This document shows positions 24,368-37,310 of a DNA stretch of 64,000 nt, piece by piece. Under the pieces are notes generated by a model. The model did no database searches. It worked only from the letters and a program-made list of their open reading frames with translations, and was not told where the DNA came from. Each line of letters opens with the position of its first letter. The stretch's first letter is position 1. Source of the DNA: Luzula sylvatica (taxonomy: Eukaryota > Streptophyta > Magnoliopsida > Poales > Juncaceae); the NCBI GenBank assembly GCA_946800325.1, contig OX326960.1:36547629-36611628 (forward strand), written 5' to 3'. Made by a program: the position numbers and the translations under genes.

Positions 24368-27300
24368 CCGTAATTGAAGACTATCACACACAAATTTCAA
24401 TTTTGAAAAAAAAATCGTCTAAATTCAAAAATAGAATTCTGACACCTTCAAAAAAATTCAACTATTATATTTTTTTTGAAATGTTCAATTTGAAGTGTAA
24501 CACAAGCAAAATACTCAATTTTCATGTCGTACTCAAAATACTCCGTAATTGAAGACTAACACACACAAATTTCAATTTTGAAACAAAAATCGTCTAAATT
24601 CAAAAATAGAAGTCTGACACCTTCACAAAAATTCAACTATTATATATTTTTTGAAATGTTCAATTTGAAGTGTAACACAAGCAAAATACTCAATTTTCAT
24701 GTCGTACTCAAAATACTCCGTAATTGAAGACTAACACACACAAATTTCAATTTTTTTAAAAATATCTTCAAAATTAAAAAATAGAAGTCTAACACCTTCA
24801 AAAAAATTCAACTATTATATATTTTTTTAAATATTAAATCTGAAGTGTAACACAAGCAAAATACTCAATTTTCATGTCGTACTCAAAATACTCCGTAATT
24901 GAAACCTAACACACACAAATTTCAATTTTTTTAAAAAAATCTTCTAAATTCAAAAATAGAAGTCTAACAACTTCAAAAAAATTCAACTAGTATATTTTTT
25001 TTGAAATGTTAAATCTGAAGTGTAACACAAGAAAAATACTCAATTTTCATGTCGTACTTAAAATACTCCGTAATTGAAGACTAACACGCACAAATTTCAA
25101 TTGTTTAAAAAAATCTTCTAAATTAAAAAATAGAAGTCTAACACGTTCAAAAAAATTAAACTATTCTATTTTTTTTGAAATGTTAAATTTGAAGTGTAGC
25201 ACGAGCAAAAAACTCCATTTTCATGTCGTACTCAAAATACTCCGTAATTGAAGACTAACCCAAACAAATTTCAATTTTTTTTAAAAAAATTTCTAAATTC
25301 AAAAATAGAAGTCTAACACCTTCAAAAAAATTCGACTAGTATATTTTTTTTAAATGTTAAATCTGAAGTGTAACACAAGAAAAATACTCAATTTTCATGT
25401 CGTACTTAAAATACTCCGTAATTGAAGACTAACACACACAAATTTTGAATTTTTTTAAAAAAATCTTCTAAATTAAAAAATAGAAGTCTAACACCTTCAA
25501 AAAAATTCAACTATTCTATTTTTTTTCAAATGTTAAATTTGAAGTGTATCACAAGCAAAATACTCAATTTTCATGTCGTACTCAAAATACTCCGTAATTG
25601 AAGACTAACACAAACAAATTTCAATTTTTTTAAAAAATCTTCTAAATTAAAAAATAGAAGTCTAACACGTTCAAAAAAATTCAACTATTCTATTTTTTTT
25701 TAAATGTTAAATTTGAAGTGTAACACAAGCAAAATACTCAATTTTCATGTCGTACTCAAAATACTCCGTAATTGAAGACTAACACAACCAAATTTCAATT
25801 TTTTTTTAAAAACTTTGTAAATTCAAAAATAGAAGTCTAACACCTTCAAAAAAATTCGACTAGTATATTTTTTTTTAAATGTTCAATCTGAAGTGTAACA
25901 CAAGCAAAATACTCAATTTTCATGTCGTACTCAAAATACTCCATTATTGAAGACTAACACACACAAATTTCAATTTTTTTTTAAAAATCTTCAAAATTAA
26001 AAAATAGAAGTCTAACACCTTCAAAAAAATTCAACTATTATATTTTTTTTAAATGTTAAATCTGAAGTGTAACACAAACAAAATACTTAATTTTCATGTC
26101 GTACTCAAAATACTCCGTAATTGAAGACTAACACACACAAATTACAATTTTTTTAAAAAAATCTTCTAAATTCAAAAATAAAAGTCTAACACCTTCAAAA
26201 AAATTCAACTAGTATATTTTTTTTGAAATGTTAAATCTGAAGTGTAACACAAGAAAAATACTCAATTTTCATGTCGTACTTAAAATACTCCGTAATTGAA
26301 GACTAACACACACAAATTTCAATTTTTTAAAAAAATCTTCTAAATTAAAAAATAGAAGTCTACCACGTTCAAAAAAATTCAACTATTCTATTTTTTTTGA
26401 AATGTTAAATTTGAAGTGTAACACAAGCAAAATACTCAATTTTCATGTCGTACTCAAAATACTCCGTAATTGAAGACTAACACAAACAAATTTCAATTTT
26501 TTCTAAAAAAATTTCTAAATTCAAAAATAGAAGTCTAACACCTTCAAAAAAATTCGACTAGTATATTTTTTTTGAAATGTTCAATCTGAAGTGTAACACA
26601 AGCAAAATACTCAATTTTCATGTCGTACTCAAAATACTCCGTAATTGAAGACTAACACAAACAAATTTCAATTTTTTTTATAAAAATTTCTAAATTCAAA
26701 AAATAGAAGTCTAACACCTTCAAAAAAATTCGACTAGTATATTTTTTTTTAAATGTTCAATCTGAAGTGTAACACAAGCAAAATACTCAATTTTCATGTC
26801 ATACTCAAAATACTCCATAATTGAAGACTAACACACACAAATTTCTATTTTTTTTAAAAAAATCTTCAAAATTAAAAAATAGAAGTCTAACACCTTCAAA
26901 AAATTTCAACTATTCTATTTTTTTTGTAATGTTAAATTTGAAGTGTAACACAAGCAAAATACTCAATTTTCATGTCCTACTCAAAATACTCCGTAATTGA
27001 AGACTAACACAAACAAATTTCAATTTTTTCAAAAAAAAATTCTAAATTCAAAAATAGAAGTCTGACACCTTCAAAAAAATTCAACTAGTATATTTTTTTT
27101 GAAATGTTCAATCTGAAGTGTAACACAAGAAAAATACTCAATTTTTATGTCGTACTCAAAATACTTCGTAATTGAAGACTAACACACACAAATTTCAATT
27201 GTTTTAAAAAAATCTTCCAAATTCAAAAATAGAAGTCTAACACCTTCAAAAAAATTCAACTATTATTTTTTTTTTTAAAAGTTAAATTTGAAGTGTAACA

Positions 27301-27409
27301 CAAGCAAAATACTCAATTTTCATGTCGTACTCAAAATACTCCGTAATTGAAGACTAACACACACAAATTTCAATTTTTTAAAAAAAATCTTCAAAATTAA
27401 AAAATAGAA

Positions 27410-27689
27410 GTCTAGCACCTTCAAAAAAATTCAACTATTATATTTTTTTTGAAATGTTAAATCTGAAGTGTAACACAATCAAAATACTCATTTTTCATGC
27501 CGTACTCAAAATACTCCGTAATTGAAGACTGACACACACAAATTTCAATTTTGAAAAAAAAATCATCTAAATTCAAAAACTGAAGTCTAACACCTTCAAA
27601 AAATTTAATAACAATATTTTTTTTCAAATTTTAAATCTGAAGTGTAACACAAGAAAAGTACTCAATTTTCATGTCGTACAAAAAATACT
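27410..27689 (+). repeat. B cassette 8 with chimeric A/B monomer
   Basis: The lead monomer is normal (gtctagcacc, acaatcaaaatactc). The next monomer begins as type A a5-like DNA (attttgaaaaaaaaatcatc, ctaaattcaaaaa) and switches to B (ctgaagtctaacacc, aataacaat) within the shared A run near 27,580. It therefore has part 1 of A and parts 2-3 of B. Confidence 0.8.
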
Positions 27690-28221
27690 CTGTAATTGAA
27701 GACTATCACACACAAATTTCAATTTTGAAAAAAAAATCGGCTAAATTCTAAAATTGAATTCTGACACCTTCAAAAAAATTCAACTATTATATTTTTTTTG
27801 AAATGTTCAATTTGAAGTGTAACACAAGCAAAATACTCAATTTTCATGTCGTACTCAAAATACTCCGTAATTGAAGACTGGCACACACAAATTTTAATTT
27901 TGAAAAAAAAATCATCTAAATTCAAAAACTGAAGTCTAACACCTTCAAAAAATTCAATAACAATATTTTTTTTCAAATTTTAAATCTGAAGTGTAACACA
28001 AGAAAAGTACTCAATTTTCATGTCGTACAAAAAATACTCCGTAATTGAAGACTATCACACACAAATTTCAATTTTGAAAAAAAAATCGTCTAAATTCAAA
28101 AAATGAATTCTGACACCTTCAAAAAAATTCAACTATTATATTTTTTTTGAAATGTTCAATTTGAAGTGTAACACAAGCAAAATACTCAATTTTCATGTCG
28201 TACTCAAAATACTCCGTAATT
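27524..28221 (+). repeat. 349-bp dimer in tandem duplicate
   Basis: A two-monomer unit (chimeric A/B monomer plus an a5 monomer) at 27524-27872 is repeated at 27873-28221. Both copies carry the unusual gactgacac or gactggcac, atcatctaaattc, caaaaactgaag and gtcgtacaaaaaatac. The dimer duplicated after the chimeric monomer had formed. The 68-codon minus-strand open frame at 27770-27976 is a by-product. Confidence 0.8.
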
Positions 28222-29679
28222 GAAGACTAACACACACAAATTTCAATTTTTTTAAAAATATCTTCAAAATTAAAAAATAGAAGCCTAACACCTTCAAAAA
28301 AATTCAACTATTATATATTTTTTTAAATATTAAATCTGAAGTGTAACACAAGCAAAATACTCAATTTTCATGTCGTACTCAAAATACTCCGTAATTGAAA
28401 CCTAACACACACAAATTTCAATTTTTTTAAAAAAATCTTCTAAATTCAAAAATAGAAGTCTAACACCTTCAAAAAAATTCAACTAGTATATTTTTTTTGA
28501 AATGTTAAATCTGAAGTGTAACACAAGAAAAATACTCAATTTTCATGTCGTACTTAAAATACTCCGTAATTGAAGACTAACACGCACAAATTTCAATTGT
28601 TTAAAAAAATCTTCTAAATTAAAAAATAGAAGTCTAACACGTTCAAAAAAATTCAACTATTCTATTTTTTTTGAAATGTTAAATTTGAAGTGTAGCACGA
28701 GCAAAAAACTCAATTTTCATGTCGTACTCAAAATACTCCGTAATTGAAGACTAACACAAACAAATTTCAATTTTTTTTTAAAAAATTTCTAAATTCAAAA
28801 ATAGAAGTCTAACACCTTCAAAAAAATTCGACTAGTATATTTTTTTTTAAATGTTCAATCTGAAGTGCAACACAAGCAAAATACTCAATTTTCATGTCGT
28901 ACTCAAAATACTCCATAATTGAAGACTAACACACACAAATTTCTATTTTTTTAAAAAAATCTTCAAAATTAAAAAATAGAAGTCTAAACCTTCAAAAAAA
29001 TTCAGCTAGTATATTTTTTTTGAAATGTTAAATCTGAAGTGTAACACAAGAAAAAAACTCAATTTTCAAGTCGTACTTAAAATACTCCGTAATTGAAGAC
29101 TAACACACACAAATTTCAATTTTTTTAAAAAAATCATCTAAATTAAAAAATAGAAGTCTAACACCTTCAAAAAAATTCAACTATTCTATTTTTTTTCAAA
29201 TGTTAAATATGAAGTGTAACACAAGCAAAATACTCAATTTTCATGTCGTACTCAAAATACTCCGTAATTGAAGACTAACACAAACAAATTTCAATTTTTT
29301 TTAAAAAAATTTCTAAATTCAAAAATAGAAGTCTGGCACCTTCAAAAAAATTAAACTAGTATATTTTTTTTGAAATGTTCAATCTGAAGTGTAACACAAG
29401 CAAAATACTCAATTTTCATGTCGTACTCAAAATACTCCGTAATTGAAGACTAACACACACAAATTTCAATTTTTTTAAAAATATCTTCTAAATTCAAAAA
29501 TAGAAGTCTAACACCTTCAAAAAAATTCAACTATTATTTTTTTTTTGAAAAGTTAAATTTGAAGTGTAACACAACCAAAATACTCAATTTTCATGTCGTA
29601 CTCAAAATACTCCGTAATTGAAGACTAACACACACAAATTTCAATTTTTTAAAAAAAATTAAAAAATTAAAAAATAGAA
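28222..29679 (+). repeat. Type A monomers
   Basis: About eight monomers: a4 (tatatatttttttaaatatt), a1, a2 with gtagcacgagc at 28692, a3, a1, a2, a3 and a6. The order matches 24.8-26.6 kb and 17.5-18.6 kb, so this is a further partial copy of the same module; the gtagcacgagc variant lies 3,496 bases (20 monomers) after the one at 25196. No gene is present. Confidence 0.75.
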
Positions 29680-29960
29680 GTCTAGCACCTTCAAAAAAAT
29701 TCAACTATTATATTTTTTTTGAAATGTTAAATCTGAAGTGTAACACAATCAAAATACTCATTTTTCATGCCGTACTTAAAATACTCCGTAATTGAAGACT
29801 TACACACACAAATTATTATTTTTTCAAAAATTTCTTAAAAATGCAAAAACTGAAGTCTAACACCTTCAAAAAATTCAATAACGATATTTTTTTTTCAAAT
29901 GTTAAATCTGAAGTGTAACACAAGAAAATTACTCAATTTTCATGTCGTACTAAAAATACT
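29680..29960 (+). repeat. B cassette 9
   Basis: Lead monomer with gtctagcacc and catgccg, B monomer with atgcaaaaactgaag and aataacgat, ending aagaaaattactc. It reads gtactaaaaatac rather than the gtacaaaaaatac of cassettes 4-8, so it belongs to a different lineage. Confidence 0.8.
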
Positions 29961-32900
29961 CCGTAATTGAAGACTAACACACATAAATTTCAATTTTGAA
30001 AAACAAATCGTCTAAATTCAAAAATAGAAGTCTGACACCTTCAAAAAAATTCAACTATTATATTTTTTTTGAAATGTTCAATTTGAAGTGTAACACAAGC
30101 AAAATACTCAATTTTCATGTCATACTCAAAATACTCCGTAATTGAAGACTAACACACACAAATTTCAATTTTTTTAAAAAACTCTTCTAAATTCAAAAAT
30201 AGGAGTCTTACACCTTCAAAAAAATTCAGCTAGTATATTTTTTTTGAAATGTTAATTCTGAATTGTAACACAAGAAAAATACTCAATTTTCATGTCGTAC
30301 TCAAAATACTCCAAAATTGAAGACTAACACACACAAATTTCAATTTTTTTAATATAATCTTCAAAATTAAAAAATAGATGTCTAACACCTTCTAAAAAAT
30401 GCAACTATTATATTTTTTTTTAAATGTTAAATCTGAAGTGTAGCACAAGAAAAATACTTAATTTTCATGTCGTACTCAAAATACTCCGTAATTGAAGACT
30501 AACACACACAAATTTCAATTTTTTAAAAAAAATCTTCTAAATTAAAAAATAGAAGTCTAACACCTTCAAAAAAATTCAACTAGTATATTTTTTTTGAAAT
30601 GTAAAATCTGAAGTGTAACACAAGAAAAATACTCAATTTTCATGTCGTACTTAAAATACTCTGTAATTGAAGACTAACACACACAAATTTCAATTTTTTA
30701 AAAAAATCTTCTAAATTAAAAAATAGAAGTCTAACACCTTCAAAAAAATTGAACTATTCTATTTTTTTTGAAATGTTAAATTTGAAGTGTAACACAAGCA
30801 AAATACTCAATGTTCATGTCGTACTCAAAATACTCCGTAATTGAAGACTAACACAAACAAATTTTAATTTTTTTAAAGAACATTTCTAAATTCAAAAATA
30901 GAAGTCTGACACCTTCAAAAAAATTCAACTAGTATATTTTTTTTGAAATGTTCAATCTGAAGTGTAACACAAGCAAAATACTCAATTTTCATGTCGTACT
31001 AAAAATACTCCGTAATTGAAGACTAACACACACAAATTTCAATTTTGAAAAAAAAATCGTCTAAATTCAAAAATAGAAGTCTGACACCTTCAAAAAAATT
31101 CAACTATTATATTTTTTTTGAAATGTTCAATTTGAAGTGTAACACAAGAAAAATACTCAATTCTCATGTCGTACTCAAAATACTCCGTAATTGAAGACTA
31201 ACACACACAAATTTCAATTTTTTTTAAAAACTCTTCTAAATTCAATAATAGAAGTCTTACACCTTCAAAAAAATTCAGCTAGTATATTTTTTTTGAAATG
31301 TTAATTCTGAATTGTAACACAAGAAAAATACTCAATTTTCATGTCATACTTAAAATACTCCGTAATTGAAGACTAACACACACAAATTTCAATTTTTTTA
31401 AAAAATTTTCTAAATTAAAAAATTGAAGTCTAACACCTTAAAAAAAATCAACTATTCTATTTTTTTGAAATGTTAAATTTGATGTGTAACACAAGCAAAA
31501 TACTCAATTTTCATGTCGTACTCAAATTACTCCGTAATTGAAGACTAACACAAACAAATTTCAATTTTTTTTAAAAAAATTTCTAAATTCAAAAATAGAA
31601 GTCTAACACCTTGAAAAAAATTCAACTAGTATGTTTTTTTTAAATGTTCAATCTGAAGTGTAACACAAGCAAAATACTCAATTTTCATGTCGTACTAAAA
31701 ATACTCCAAAATTGAAGACTAACACACACAAATTTCAATTTTTTTTAAATAATCTTCAAAATTAAAAAATAGATGTCTAACACCTTAAAAAAATGCAACT
31801 ATTATATTTTTTTTTAAATGTTAAATCTGAAGTGTAGCACAAGCAAAATACTTAATTTTCATGTCGTACTCAAAATACTCCGTAATTGAAGACTAACACA
31901 CACAAATTTCAATTTTTTTAAAAAAATCTTCTAAATTCAAAAATAGAAGTCTAACACCTTCAAAAAAATTCAACTAGTATATTTTTTTTTAAATGTAAAA
32001 TATGAAGTGTAACACAAGAAAAATACTCAATTTTCATGTCGTACTTAAAATACTCTGTAATTGAAGACTAACACACTCAAATTTCAATTTTTTAAAAAAA
32101 TCTTCTAAATTAAAAAATAGAAATCAAACACCTTCAAAAAAATTCAACTATTCTATTTTTTTTGAAATGTTAAATTTGAAGTGTAACACAAGCAAAATAC
32201 TCAATGTTCATGTCGTACTCAAAATACTCCGTAATTGAAGACTAACACAAACAAATTTCAATTTTTTTAAAAAACATTTCTAAATTCAAAAATAGAAGTC
32301 TGACACCTTCAAAAAAATTCAACTAGTATATTTTTTTTGAAATGTTCAATCTGAAGTGTAACACAAGCAAAATACTCAATTTTCATGTCGTACTCAAAAT
32401 ACTCCATAATTGAAGACTAACACACACAAATTTCAATTTTTTAAAAAAAATCTTCTAAATTCAAAAATAGAAGTCTAACACCTTCAAAAAAATTCAACTA
32501 TTATTATTTTTTTGAAAAGTTAAATTTGAAGTGTAACACAAGCAAAATACTCAATGTTCATGTCGTACTCAAAATACTCCGTAATTGAAGACTAACACAA
32601 ACAAATTTTAATTTTTTTAAAGAACATTTCTAAATTCAAAAATAGAAGTCTGACACCTTCAAAAAAATTCAACTAGTATATTTTTTTTGAAATGTTCAAT
32701 CTGAAGTGTAACACAAGCAAAATACTCAATTTTCATGTCGTACTAAAAATACTCCGTAATTGAAGACTAACACACACAAATTTCAATTTTCAAAAACAAA
32801 TCGTCTAAATTCAAAAATAGAAGTCTGACACCTTCAAAAAAATTCAACAATTATATTTTTTTTGAAATGTTCAATTTGAAGTGTAACACAAGAAAAATAC

Positions 32901-33520
32901 TCAATTCTCATGTCGTACTCAAAATACTCCGTAATTGAAGACTAACACACACAAATTTCAATTTTTTTTAAAAACTCTTCTAAATTCAATAATAGAAGTC
33001 TTACACCTTCAAAAAAATTCAGCTAGTATATTTTTTTTTAAATGTTAATTCTGAATTGTAACACAAGAAAAATACTCAATTTTCATGTCATACTTAAAAT
33101 ACTCCGTAATTGAAGACTAACACACACAAATTTCAATTTTTTAAAAAAATCTTCTAAATTAAAAAATTGAAGTCTAACACCTTCAAAAAAATTCAACTAT
33201 TCTATTTTTTTGAAATGTTAAATTTGATGTGTAACACAAGCAAAATACTCAATTTTCATGTCGTACTCAAATTACTCCGTAATTGAAGACTAACACACAC
33301 AAATTTCAATTTTTTTTAAAAAATCTTCTAAATTCAAAAATAAAAGTCTAACACCTTCAAAAAAATTCAACTATTATTATTTTTTTGAAAAGTCAAATTT
33401 GAAGTGTAACACAAGAAAAATACTCAATTTTCATGTCGTACTCAAAATACTCCGTAATTGAAGACTAACACACACAAATTCCAATTTTTAAAAAAAAATC
33501 TTCAAAATTAAAAAATTGAA
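29961..33520 (+). repeat. Type A block with 1,744-bp (10-monomer) duplication
   Basis: About twenty monomers. Private variants tgttcatgtcg (30811/32555) and gttaattctgaattg (31300/33044) are both offset 1,744 bases, so about 30.8-31.5 kb was copied to 32.55-33.25 kb. A further gttaattctgaattg lies at 30251, 1,049 bases (6 monomers) before 31300. Other features are aaattgaagac in place of taattgaagac near 30313 and 31709 and gtgtagcacaag near 30440 and 31830. No gene is present. Confidence 0.75.
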
Positions 33521-33799
33521 GTCTAGCACCTTCAAAAAAATTCAACTATTATATTTTTTTTGAAATGTCAAATCTGAAGTGTAACACAATCAAAATAATC
33601 ATTTTTCATGCCTTACTTAAAATACTCCGTAATTGAAGACTTACACACACAAATTATTTTTGTTTCAAAATTTCTTAAAAATGCAAAAACTGAAGTCTAA
33701 CACCTTCAAAAAATTCAATAACGATATTTTTTTTCAAATGTTAAATCTGAAGTGTAACACAAGAAAAGTACTCAATTTTCATGTCGTACTAAAAATACT
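33521..33799 (+). repeat. B cassette 10
   Basis: Lead monomer with attgaagtctagcacc and catgcctta in place of catgccgta; B monomer with aataacgat and aagaaaagtactc. The catgcctta variant is shared with cassette 13 at 37.79 kb. Confidence 0.8.
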
Positions 33800-34218
33800 C
33801 CGTAATTGAAGACTAACACACACAAATTTCAATTTGGAAAAACAAATCGTCTAAATTCAAAAACAGAAGTCTGACACCTTCAAAAAAATTCAACTATTAT
33901 ATTTTTTTTGAAATGTTCAATTTGAAGTGTAACACAAGCAAAATACTCAATTTTCATGTCGTACCCAAAATACTCCGTAATTGAAGACTAACACACACAA
34001 ATTTCAATTTTGAAAAAAAAATCATCTAAATTCAAAAATGGAACTCTGACACCTTCAAAAAAATTCAACTATTATATTTTTTTTGAAATGTTCAATTTGA
34101 AGTGTAACACAAGCAAAATACTCAATTTTCATGTCGTACTCAAAATACTCCGTAATTGAAGACTAACACACACAAATTTCAATTTTTTAAAAAAAATCTT
34201 CAAAATTAAAAAATAGAA

Positions 34219-34499
34219 GTCTAGCACCTTCAAAAAAATTCAACTATTATATATTTTTTGAAATGTTAAATCTGAAGTGTAACACAATCAAAATACTCAT
34301 TTTTCATGCCGTACTTAAAATACTCCGTAATTGAAGACTTACACACACAAATTATTTTTTTTTAAAAAAATTTCTTAAAAATGTAAAAACTGAAGTCTAA
34401 CACCTTCAAAAAATTCAATAACGATATTTTTTTTCGAATGTTAAATCTGAAGTGTAACACAAGAAAAGTACTCAATTTTCATGTCGTACTAAAAATATT
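34219..34499 (+). repeat. B cassette 11
   Basis: Lead monomer with gtctagcacc, B monomer with atgtaaaaactgaag and tttcgaatg. The next cassette shares tttcgaatg and lies only three monomers on, the tightest spacing of full cassettes before 44 kb. Confidence 0.8.
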
Positions 34500-34743
34500 C
34501 CGTAATTGAAGACTAACACACACAAATTTCAATTTTGAAAAAAAAATCGTCTAAATTCAAAAATAGAAGTCTCACACCTTCAAAAAAATTCAACTATTAT
34601 ATTTTTTTTGAAATGTTCAATTTGAAGTGTAACACAAGCAAAATACTCAATTTTCATGTCGTACTCAAAATACTCCGTAATTGAAGATTAACACACACAA
34701 ATTTCAATTTTTTTAAAAAAATCTTCAAAATTAAAAAATAGAA

Positions 34744-35024
34744 GTCTAGCACCTTCAAAAAAATTCAACTATTATATTTTTTTTGAAATGTTAAATCTGA
34801 AGTGTAACACAACCAAAATACTCATTTTTCATGCCGTACTTAAAATACTCCGTAATTGAAGACTTACACACACAAATTATTTTTTTTTTTAAAATTTTCT
34901 TAAAAATGCAAAAACTGAAGTCTAACACCTTCAAAAAATTCAATAACGATATTTTTTTTCGAATGTTAAAACTGAAGTGTAACACAAGAAAAGTACTCAA
35001 TTTTCATGTCGTACTAAAAATACT
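34744..35024 (+). repeat. B cassette 12
   Basis: Lead monomer with gtctagcacc, B monomer with tttcgaatg and gttaaaactg. It is 525 bases (3 monomers) after cassette 11, consistent with a BL-B-a5 trimer duplicated in tandem. The short open frames at 34791-35000 (minus) and 34831-35034 (plus) overlap each other on opposite strands and are not genes. Confidence 0.8.
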
Positions 35025-36595
35025 CCGTAATTGAAGACTAACACACACAAATTTCAATTTTGAAAAAAAAATCGTCTAAATTCAAAAATAGAAGTCTGAC
35101 ACCTTCAAAAAAATTCAACTATTATATTTTTTTTGAAATGTTCAATTTGAAGTGTAACACAAGCAAAATAATCAATTTTCATGTCGTACTCAAAATACTC
35201 CGTAATTGAAGACTAACACATACAAATTTCAATTTTTTTAAAAAACTCTTCTAAATTCAAAAATAGAAGTCTTACACCTTCAAAAAAATTCAGCTAGTAT
35301 ATTTTTTTTGAAATGTTAATTCTGAATTGTAACACAAGAAAAATACTCAATTTTCATGTCATACTTAAAATACTCCGTAATTGAAGACTAACACACACAA
35401 ATTTCAATTTTTTAAAAAAATCTTCTAAATTAAAAAATTGAAGTCTAACACCTTCAAAAAAATTCAACTATTCTATTTTTTTGAAATGTTAAATTTGATG
35501 TGTAACACAAGCAAAATACTCAATTTTCATGTCGTACACAAATTACTCCGTAATTGAAGACTAACACAAACAAATTTCAATTTTTTTTTAAAAAATTTCT
35601 AAATTCAAAAATAGAAGTCTAACACCTTCAAAAAAATTCAACTTGTATATTTTTTTTGAAATGTTCAATCTGGAGTGTAACACAAGCAAAATACTCAATT
35701 TTCATGTCGTACTCAAAATACTCCAAAATTGATGACTAACACACACAAATTTCAATTTTTTGAAAATAATCTTCAAAATTAAAAAATAGATGTCTAACAC
35801 CATAAAAAAAATTCAACTATTATATTTTTTTTTAAATGTTCAATTTGAAGTGTAACACAAGCAAAATACTCAATTTTCATGTCGTACTCAAAATACTCCG
35901 TAATTGAAGACTAACACATACAAATTTCAATTTTTTTAAAAAACTCTTCTAAATTCAAAAATAGAAGTCTTACACCTTCAAAAAAATTCAGCTAGTATAT
36001 TTTTTTTGAAATGTTAATTCTGAATTGTAACACAAGAAAAATACTCAATTTTCATGTCATACTTAAAATACTCCGTAATTGAAGACTAACACACACAAAT
36101 TTCAATTTTTTAAAAAAATCTTCTAAATTAAAAAATTGAAGTCTAACACCTTCAAAAAAATTCAACTATTCTATTTTTTTGAAATGTTAAATTTGATGTG
36201 TAACACAAGCAAAATACTCAATTTTCATGTCGTACTCAAAATACTCCGTAATTGAAGACTAACACAAACAAATTTCAATTTTTTTAAAAAACATTTCTAA
36301 ATTCAAAAATAGAAGTCTGACACCTTCAAAAAAATTCAACTAGTATATTTTTTTTGAAATGTTCAATCTGAAGGGTAACACAAGCAAAATACTCAATTTT
36401 CATGGCGTACTCAAAATACTCCATAATTGAAGACTAACACACACAAATTTCAATTTTTTAAAAAAAATCTTCTAAATTCAAAAATAGAAGTCTAACACCT
36501 TCAAAAAAATTCAACTATTATTATTTTTTTGAAAAGTTAAATTTGAAGTGTAACACAAGCAAAATACTCAATTTTCATGTCGTACTCAAAATACT

Positions 36596-36757
36596 CCGTA
36601 ATTGAAGACTAACACACACAAATTCCAATTTTTAAAAATGTAAAAACTGAAGTCTAACACCTTCAAAAAATTCAATAACGATATTTTTTTTCAAATGTTA
36701 AATCTGAAGTGTAACACAAGAAAAGTACTCAATTTTCATGTCGTACTAAAAATACTC
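36596..36757 (+). repeat. A/B fusion monomer, 161 bp
   Basis: The landmarks are 161 bases apart rather than 175. Part 1 begins as type A (caaattccaattttt) and continues directly as B (aaaaatgtaaaaactgaag) near 36,635, losing about 14 bases. Cassette 10 has the same a6-like lead with aattccaattttt at 33,480, then a full BL monomer before its B. Here the BL monomer is missing, as expected from unequal exchange. Confidence 0.75.
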
Positions 36758-37175
36758 CGTATTTGAAGACTAACACACACAAATTTCAATTTTGAAAACC
36801 AAATCGTCTAAATTCAAAAATAGAAGTCTGACACCTTCAAAAAAATTCAACTATTATATTTTTTTTGAAATGTTCAATTTGAAGTGTAACACAAGCAAAA
36901 TACTCAATTTTCATGTCGTACTCAAAATACTCCGTAATTGAAGACTAACACACTCAAATTTCAATTTTGAAAAAAAAATCATCTAAATTCAAAAATGGAA
37001 GTCTGACACCTTCAAAAAAATTCAACTATTATATTTTTTTTGAAATGTTCAATTTGAAGTGTAACACAAGCAAAATACTCAATTTTCATGTCGTACTCAA
37101 AATACTCCGTAATTGAAGACTAACACACACAAATTTCAATTTTTTAAAAAAAATCTTCAAAATTAAAAAATATAA

Positions 37176-37310
37176 GTCTAGCACCTTCAAAAAAATTCAA
37201 CTATTATATTTTTTTTGAAATGTTAAATCTGAAGTGTAACACAATCAAAATACTCAATGTTCATGTCGTACTCAAAATACTCCGTAATTGAAGACTAACA
37301 CAAACAAATT
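37176..37310 (+). repeat. Orphan BL lead monomer without B
   Basis: The diagnostic gtctagcacc and gtaacacaatcaaaatactc of a cassette lead are present, but the sequence then reads aatgttcatgtcgtactc, a type A variant found at 30811, 32555 and 40260. The B monomer that should follow is absent, so this is a cassette cut short by recombination near 37,250. The lead also reads tataagtct, a change shared with the lead of cassette 13. Confidence 0.75.

Larger units (their letters stand above)
21651..27071 (+). repeat. ~5.4-kb block, second copy
   Basis: This is the downstream partner of 16.49-21.65 kb, in direct orientation. Relative to the first copy it keeps an a3 monomer near 23.76-23.93 kb and lacks one near 25.34 kb, where an a3 copy and its neighbour are fused into a single actagtat/gttaaatctg monomer. 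It also keeps the in-register sequence that the first copy lost at 21336. A shorter third copy of the start of the block appears to follow from about 27.07 to 27.5 kb. Confidence 0.8.

Noticed and set aside
27770..35000. Minus-strand open frames at 27770-27976 and 34791-35000
   Set aside because: Both are antisense readings of type A and B monomers; the second overlaps an equally long plus-strand frame.
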